From the NCBI GenBank assembly GCA_022838965.1, contig JALHDK010000078.1:1-11404 (forward strand): 11,404 bases of DNA, in the 5' to 3' direction. The notes beneath the pieces are model-generated. The model was not told the origin of the DNA. It ran no database searches and worked only from the letters and a program-made list of their open reading frames with translations. Positions within the stretch are counted from its first letter, which is position 1. The number at the start of each line of letters is the position of its first letter. Below are positions 6,853-11,404 of the stretch, one piece after another. This DNA is from Actinomycetales bacterium. GTDB lineage: Bacteria > Actinomycetota > Actinomycetes > Actinomycetales > Actinomycetaceae. A program made the position numbers and the translations under genes.

Positions 6853-6858
6853 AGCCTA
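6853..6858 (-). promoter_or_regulatory. Possible -10 element for tRNA-Leu (and pdtaR)
   Basis: TAGGCT on the minus strand ends 10 bases before the tRNA 5' end and is the same hexamer proposed for rpsA. No good -35 lies at 16-18 bp; a GTGACG at 6881-6886 is 22 bp away, which is too far. If it is real, it would drive tRNA-Leu and possibly read on into pdtaR. Confidence 0.35.
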
Positions 6859-6860
6859 CT

Positions 6861-6876
6861 CGCCGGGAGACCGGCG
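6861..6876 (-). terminator. Short GC hairpin after pyk
   Basis: CGCCGG (6861-6866) and CCGGCG (6871-6876) form a six-base stem with a four-base loop, starting 6 bases beyond the pyk stop (6883-6885). There is no T-run afterwards. It could end pyk transcripts ahead of tRNA-Leu, or it may be a chance GC-rich dyad. Confidence 0.35.
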
Positions 6877-6882
6877 GTTCCG

Positions 6883-8328
6883 TCACAGGCGGTGAGTTGC
6901 CTCACGGGCCGACTGGAGGATCTCCCCGATCTTGTGGATCCGGATGGAGTTGGTGGTGCCGACGACCGCGGGCGGCATCCCCGCGACGATCACCACGCGG
7001 TCACCGTCCCTGGCCAGCTCGTTCTGGCGCATGCGCAGCTCGACCTGTTCCACCATGTCGTCCGTGTGGGCCACCTCGGGGACGAGGTGGGTCTGGACAC
7101 CCCAGCTGAGCGCGAGGGTGTTGCGGGTCGACTCCAGCGGCGTGAAGGCCAGCAGCGGGATGGGCGACCGGAGGCGCGACATCCTGCGCGCCGTGTCCCC
7201 CGACTGCGTGAAGGTGACGATGTACTTCACCTCCAGCATCTCGCCGATCTCGGCGGCGGCCCGCGTGATCACCCCGCCCCGGGTGTGGGGTGAGGAGGTG
7301 AGCGGGGCGATGCGGTCGCCGCCCTCCTCCTCGGTGTTCTCGATGATGCGGGCCATCGTCCGGACCGCTTCGATCGGGAACTGGCCCACGGAGGTCTCGC
7401 CGGACAGCATGACGGCGTCCGCGCCGTCGAGAATCGCGTTCGCGCAGTCGGACGCCTCCGCCCGCGTGGGACGCGGGCTGGTGATCATCGATTCGAGCAC
7501 CTGCGTGGCCACGATGGCGGGCTTGGCGAAGCGCCGGGCGAGGTCGACGGCGCGCTTCTGCACCAGGGGCACCTGCTCGAGCGGGAGCTCGACCCCGAGG
7601 TCGCCGCGCGCCACCATGATGCCGTCGAAGGCGTCGACGATCTCGGTCAGGTTGGCCACCGCCTGGGGCTTCTCGATCTTGGCGATGACCGGGACGAAGC
7701 GCCCCTCCTCCGCCATGATGCGGTGGACGTCGTCGACGTCTGACGCGGAACGCACGAACGACAGCGCGATGAAGTCGGCACCCAGCCCGAGCGCCCAGCG
7801 CAGGTCATCCTCGTCCTTGTCGGAGAGCGCGGGCACGGACACGGCGACACCGGGCAGGTTGATGCCCTTGTTGTTCGACACCGGCCCGGGCACCTCGACG
7901 GTCGTCACGACCCGCGGACCGTCGACCTCGGTGACCCGGACCGCCACCTTGCCGTCGTCGATGAGCAGCAGGTCTCCCGGACTGCAGTCCCCCGGGAGGC
8001 CCTTGAAGGTCGTCGAACAGATGTCCTTGGTGCCGACGACGTCCTCGGTGGTGATCGTGAACACGTCACCCACCTCGAGCTGGTGGGGCCCTGCCGCGAA
8101 ACGGCCGAGCCTGATCTTGGGGCCCTGCAGATCCACCAGGATCGCCACGGCGCGACCCGATTCGGCTGCGGCCCGCCGCACGTTCTCGTACACCCGCTCG
8201 TGGCCCGCGTGCTCGCCGTGCGAGGCGTTGATGCGGGCAACGTCCATGCCGGCGTCCACGAGGGCGCGGATCTGTTCGGGCGACTCCGTCGCGGGGCCGA
8301 TGGTGCACACGATCTTTGCTCTACGCAT
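6883..8328 (-). CDS. pyk: Pyruvate kinase
   Basis: This enzyme converts phosphoenolpyruvate and ADP to pyruvate and ATP, the last step of glycolysis. The 481-residue length is normal. The N-terminal KIVCTIGPATES, R32/N34/S36/H37 (RINASHG), the catalytic VIAKIEKPQAV lysine, the metal-binding MVARGDLGVELP and DGADAVMLSGETSVG are all present. A C-terminal allosteric domain follows, with TFTQSGDTARR. The LQGPKIR motif has K71 where potassium-dependent enzymes have Glu (DTKGPEIR). By the known E117/K117 rule this predicts a K+-independent, PykA-type enzyme. ATG 8328 begins MRRAKIVCTIGP as in actinobacterial relatives. It is preceded by TAGGATACGGCT, which offers both an AGGA and a leaderless-type -10. 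Upstream gltD is on the same strand, 51 bp away. Confidence 0.97.
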   Translation of the reverse strand: MRRAKIVCTIGPATESPEQIRALVDAGMDVARINASHGEHAGHERVYENVRRAAAESGRAVAILVDLQGPKIRLGRFAAGPHQLEVGDVFTITTEDVVGTKDICSTTFKGLPGDCSPGDLLLIDDGKVAVRVTEVDGPRVVTTVEVPGPVSNNKGINLPGVAVSVPALSDKDEDDLRWALGLGADFIALSFVRSASDVDDVHRIMAEEGRFVPVIAKIEKPQAVANLTEIVDAFDGIMVARGDLGVELPLEQVPLVQKRAVDLARRFAKPAIVATQVLESMITSPRPTRAEASDCANAILDGADAVMLSGETSVGQFPIEAVRTMARIIENTEEEGGDRIAPLTSSPHTRGGVITRAAAEIGEMLEVKYIVTFTQSGDTARRMSRLRSPIPLLAFTPLESTRNTLALSWGVQTHLVPEVAHTDDMVEQVELRMRQNELARDGDRVVIVAGMPPAVVGTTNSIRIHKIGEILQSAREATHRL

Positions 8329-8334
8329 AGCCGT

Positions 8335-8340
8335 ATCCTA
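8335..8340 (-). promoter_or_regulatory. Possible -10 of a leaderless pyk promoter
   Basis: TAGGAT (TANNNT) ends six bases before the pyk ATG, the spacing seen for leaderless actinobacterial mRNAs, where transcription starts at the A of ATG. The same bases contain AGGA, which could instead act as a weak Shine-Dalgarno. The sequence alone cannot decide between them. Confidence 0.4.
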
Positions 8341-8346
8341 GGGTGG

Positions 8347-8362
8347 CCCCGGCCGGCCGGGG
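8347..8362. terminator. Perfect 16-bp GC palindrome between gltD and pyk
   Basis: CCCCGGCCGGCCGGGG is an exact palindrome. It lies 17 bases after the gltD stop (8380-8382) and 6 bases upstream of the possible pyk -10, so it covers where a -35 would be. As RNA it can form a six-base stem with a CCGG loop and could end gltBD transcripts. As DNA it could be an operator. No T-run follows. Confidence 0.4.
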
Positions 8363-8379
8363 TGGGGTCTCGCTGCGCG

Positions 8380-9799
8380 CTACGCCTGCAATTGCATGGC
8401 CGTCGCCGGGATCGGCGACGGCAGCTCGGTGACCCCGCCGCGGAGGTGGCGGTCAACCGAGGCCGCCGCGGCCCGCCCCTCGGCGATGGCCCACACGATC
8501 AGCGACTGCCCGCGTCCGGCGTCTCCCGCGACGAACACCCCGGGGACACTCGTCGAGTAGTCCGCAGCGCGCCTGACGCGCCCGCGCTCGTCGGTGTCGA
8601 GGCCGAGCTGTTCCACCAGGCCCGGGCGGGGCGTCCCGGTGAAGCCCATCGCGAGGAGCACGAGCTGTGCGGGGAGCAGGCGTTCGGTGTCCGGGATCGG
8701 GACGGGACGACCGGACGACATGTCGACGTCGGTGACACGCAGGTGGGTGACGTGACCGTCCTCGCCGAGGAACTCCTGGGTGTTCACCGAGTAGATGCGG
8801 TCGCCACGGCTGGCTGGCCGGACGCTCGTCGGAGGGCCGCGGGAGAATCTCGAGCTGCGTGATCGAGCGGGCACCCTGGCGGATCGCGGTGCCAAGACAG
8901 TCGGCCCCGGTGTCGCCGCCTCCGATGATCACGACGTCCTTCCCCGTGGCGACGATCTGGTTCGCCACCCGCTCGCCGAGGGCCGCGCGGTTGGCCTGCG
9001 GCAGGTACTCCATGGCCTGGTGGACACCCTGCAGTTCCCGCCCGGGTACCGGCAGGTCGCGCGGGATCGTCGCGCCCATCGCGAGCACGATCGCGTCGTA
9101 GCGCTCGAGCAGGTCCTGCCCCGAGAGGAAGCCCTCCTCCCCGAGGTGGACGGAGGTGCGGAAGATCGTGCCCTCGGCGCGCATCTGGTCGAGCCGGCGG
9201 TCGAGGTGCCGCTTCTCCATCTTGAACTCGGGGATGCCGTAGCGGAGCAGCCCGCCGATGCGATCGGCGCGCTCGTACACGGCGACGGTGTGTCCGGCAC
9301 GGGTGAGCTGCTGGGCGGCCGCGAGCCCCGCCGGGCCGGACCCCACCACGGCGACGGTCTTGTCCGTCAGCTGGTCGGGGAGCTGCGGGCGCACGAGGCC
9401 CCTGTCGAAGGCCTCGTCGATGATCGACAGCTCGATGTTCTTGATGGTCACAGCGGGCTGGTTGATGCCGAGAACGCAGGCGGTCTCGCAGGGCGCGGGG
9501 CACAGCCGCCCCGTGAAGTCGGGGAAGTTGTTGGTGGCGTGGAGCCGGTCGATCGCCTCCTCGAAGCGGCTGCGCCACGTCAGGTCGTTCCACTCGGGGA
9601 TGAGGTTCCCGAGGGGACAGCCGTGATGGCAGAACGGGACGCCGCAGTCCATGCAGCGGGAGGCCTGGCGCACCAGCATCGCCGCGTCCTCGGCCCGTGC
9701 CTCGTAGACCTCCCGGTAGTCACGGATGCGGACGGGCACGGGGCGGCGGACCGGGAGCTCCCGCTCCCGCACCTTGAGGAATCCGCGTGGGTCAGCCAT
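8380..9799 (-). pseudogene. gltD: Glutamate synthase small subunit, frame disrupted
   Basis: GltD oxidises NADPH through FAD and passes electrons to GltB for glutamate formation. From ATG 9799 (GGAGG at 9806-9810, six bases away) the frame encodes a normal start. Cluster cysteines are C49, C52, C57, C61 and C100, C104, C108. The FAD loop is GSGPAG (153-158), and the NADPH site is VVIIGGGDTGADCLG (about 291-305). After RPASQPW (W332) the frame leaves the family and runs as junk to a stop at 8453. The true remainder, GDRIYSVNTQEFLG to VPGVFVAGDAGRGQSLIVWAIAEGRAA, continues in another frame from 8805 to the stop at 8380. The conserved PTYP...AHEEG block, about 16 residues in homologues, is absent. 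The cause is a real deletion or an assembly error. The start overlaps the gltB stop by 8 bp, so the pair is an operon. Confidence 0.88.
8803..8806 (-). other. Deletion/frameshift junction in gltD
   Basis: The minus strand reads CAG CCG TGGCGACCGC across 8812-8797. TGG (8804-8806) closes the upstream QPW. GGC (8803-8805), one base further on, opens the downstream GDR in a different frame. In homologues 16 residues separate W from G, so joining T to GGC removes about 50 bp. That is 2 modulo 3, which is exactly the observed frame offset. The GGC at the junction could be a short microhomology. Confidence 0.75.
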
Positions 9800-11404
9800 T
9801 GCTCGCCTCCATGATCGATTCCCACACCTCCGGGGCGGAGATGTCCAGCCCCTCCTCGGCTGCCTGGGCCAGGGCGACAGACACTGCCGCGTAGGTGCGC
9901 GGCAACACCTTGGTGAAGCGCTGCGCGAGGCGGCCCTCCTCCAGCAGCTCCCCTGCCACGTGCGACTCGGTGTAGTCCCGGTGCCGCCGGAGCAGGTCAG
10001 CGATGATCTGGACGTCCTCGGCGTCCGGCATCTCCAGCAGCAGGTCGTTGCTGGCGAGGGCCTGGGGATTGACCAGCGACCGGTCGAGGTCCAGCACGTA
10101 GGCGGTTCCCCCGGACATCCCGGCACCGAAGTTGCGGCCCGTGCGTCCCGCGACGAGCACGGTGCCGCCGGTCATGTACTCGCACGCGTGGTCGCCGACG
10201 CCCTCGACGACGATGGTGGCTCCGGAGTTGCGCACCGCGAAGCGCTCGCCCGCCTGGCCGCGCAGGAACATCTCGCCGCTCGTCGCGCCGTACCCGACGA
10301 CGTTCCCCACGATGACGTTGTGTCGCGCCCAGAAGTGGGACCGGCGATCCGGCCGGATGATGATGCGGCCGCCGGACAGGGACTTGCCGACGTAGTCGTT
10401 GGCGTCGCCGTGCAGGCGCAGCGTGACGCCCGGCGCGAGCACGGCCCCGAAGGACTGGCCGGCCGAACCGCGCAGGGTGATGTTGATGGTGTCGTCGGGC
10501 AGGCCGGCTGCGCCGTACCGCTTGGTGATCTCGTGCGACAGCATCGTGCCCACGGTGCGGTTCACGTTGCGCACGGTCCGGTAGACGGTCACCGGGCGAC
10601 CCGTCTCGAGGGCGGGCCGCGCGACGTCGATCAGCTCGACATCCATCGCCCTGTCGAGCCCGTGATCCTGCGGGCGGACACAGCGCTGGTGTCCACCCGG
10701 GGCCGGGTCGATCCTGGCCAGGATGGGCGAGAGGTCCAGGCCCGCCGCCTTCCAGTGCTCCACGGCCCGGCGGGTGTCGAGCAGCTCCACATGGCCGATG
10801 GCCTCGTCCAGCGAGCGCAGTCCCAGGGAGGCGAGGATCTCGCGCACCTCCTCCGCGATGAACTCGAAGAAGGTGATGACGTACTCGGGCTTTCCGTTGA
10901 AGCGGGCGCGCAGTTCGGGATTCTGGGTTGCCACGCCCACCGGGCAGGTGTCTTTGTGGCAGACCCTCATCATGATGCAGCCCGACACCACCAGGGGGGC
11001 GGTGGCGAATCCGTACTCCTCCGCCCCGAGCAGGGCCGCGATGACGACGTCACGACCCGTCTTGAGCTGACCGTCGGTCTGCACCACGATCCTGTCGCGC
11101 AGGTTGTTGAGCACCAGGGTCTGCTGGGTCTCGGCAAGCCCGAGCTCCCACGGCGCCCCGGCGTGCTTCAGGGAGGTCAGCGGGCTGGCGCCGGTGCCGC
11201 CGTCGTGCCCGGAGATGAGGACGACGTCGGCATGCGCCTTCGCGACGCCGGCGGCGACGGTCCCCACGCCCACCTCGGACACGAGCTTGACGTGGATCCG
11301 CGCTGCCGGGTTCGAGTTCTTCAGGTCGTGGATCAGCTGGGCGAGATCCTCGATGGAGTAGATGTCGTGGTGCGGCGGTGGGGAGATGAGACCCACGCCT
11401 GGAG
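9792..11404 (-). CDS. gltB: Glutamate synthase large subunit, C-terminal part
   Basis: GltB makes glutamate from glutamine-derived ammonia and 2-oxoglutarate. The window holds about the last 536 residues of a protein usually near 1500, and the frame is open through the right edge. It begins in the FMN synthase domain ([35 protein letters not shown]). The 3Fe-4S cluster motif C-x5-C-x4-C follows ([12 protein letters not shown], Cys codons at 10977, 10959 and 10944). Then comes the C-terminal beta-helix domain with GXGXG-type repeats ([63 protein letters not shown]). All expected motifs are intact. A GTG at 11396 is not a true start because homology continues upstream of it. The stop overlaps the gltD start and the gltD Shine-Dalgarno lies inside its last codons, which indicates coupled translation. 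Confidence 0.97.
   Translation of the reverse strand, partial: PGVGLISPPPHHDIYSIEDLAQLIHDLKNSNPAARIHVKLVSEVGVGTVAAGVAKAHADVVLISGHDGGTGASPLTSLKHAGAPWELGLAETQQTLVLNNLRDRIVVQTDGQLKTGRDVVIAALLGAEEYGFATAPLVVSGCIMMRVCHKDTCPVGVATQNPELRARFNGKPEYVITFFEFIAEEVREILASLGLRSLDEAIGHVELLDTRRAVEHWKAAGLDLSPILARIDPAPGGHQRCVRPQDHGLDRAMDVELIDVARPALETGRPVTVYRTVRNVNRTVGTMLSHEITKRYGAAGLPDDTINITLRGSAGQSFGAVLAPGVTLRLHGDANDYVGKSLSGGRIIIRPDRRSHFWARHNVIVGNVVGYGATSGEMFLRGQAGERFAVRNSGATIVVEGVGDHACEYMTGGTVLVAGRTGRNFGAGMSGGTAYVLDLDRSLVNPQALASNDLLLEMPDAEDVQIIADLLRRHRDYTESHVAGELLEEGRLAQRFTKVLPRTYAAVSVALAQAAEEGLDISAPEVWESIMEASNG
9806..9810 (-). promoter_or_regulatory. Ribosome binding site of gltD inside gltB
   Basis: GGAGG on the minus strand is six bases before the gltD ATG (9797-9799) and within the last codons of gltB (stop at 9792-9794). 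This supports both the gltD start and translational coupling in a gltBD operon. Confidence 0.75.

Noticed and set aside
8453..8806. Programmed ribosomal frameshifting in gltD
   Set aside because: Shifting frame cannot restore the missing conserved ~16 residues, and no slippery run of identical bases is present at the junction. A deletion fits better.
11394..11396. GTG as the start of gltB
   Set aside because: The codons before it (P-G) continue the conserved [16 protein letters not shown] motif. This is the middle of a protein of about 1500 residues.
1..11404. CRISPR array, insertion sequence, prophage, defence or biosynthetic system
   Set aside because: There are no spaced repeats, transposase motifs or inverted terminal repeats. 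Every gap is at most about 150 bp and all genes but two enzymes are named housekeeping genes. I see no support for a new system.

Overview
The window reads as a chromosomal housekeeping segment of a high-GC actinomycete (Actinomycetota). The evidence is strong G/C bias at third codon positions, a four-domain ribosomal protein S1 with the actinobacterial C-terminus, a PolA with a decayed proofreading domain and a motif-B tyrosine, and a receiver-ANTAR regulator of the PdtaR type. The order pyk, pdtaR, polA, rpsA, coaE also resembles, from memory, the neighbourhoods in Mycobacterium and Streptomyces. The sequence does not allow a genus or family to be named. I see no mobile element, CRISPR array, prophage, toxin-antitoxin pair or defence module.

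Layout, low to high coordinates. coaE (dephospho-CoA kinase, minus, runs off the left edge) lies downstream of rpsA (minus), with a 13-bp GC hairpin between them. rpsA diverges from a plus-strand class I SAM methyltransferase across a 146-bp promoter region. The methyltransferase converges on polA (minus), and both stop codons sit in one CTAG. polA in turn diverges from a plus-strand MenI/YdiI-like hotdog thioesterase, with almost no space between the two starts. The thioesterase converges on pdtaR (minus) across 51 bp that hold a 17-bp tandem repeat. pdtaR follows a tRNA-Leu(CAA) gene by 28 bp. Further right, all on minus, come pyk (pyruvate kinase), gltD and gltB (glutamate synthase small and large subunits; gltB runs off the right edge). 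No stretch without a gene exceeds about 150 bp.

Functionally the genes cover central metabolism (pyruvate kinase, glutamate synthase, CoA synthesis), translation (S1, tRNA-Leu), DNA replication and repair (Pol I), an RNA-binding antitermination regulator, and two enzymes of unassigned substrate. Most look intact and ordinary. The exception is gltD: a highly conserved stretch of about 16 residues is missing and the reading frame shifts at the same point, which fits a single deletion of about 50 bp. This is either a real loss-of-function allele beside an apparently intact gltB 3' part, or an assembly error. I found no convincing new biological system. The other points worth a look are the very tight gene junctions (shared stop and start palindromes), the tandem repeat, the tRNA-pdtaR linkage, and residue signatures in PolA and Pyk.
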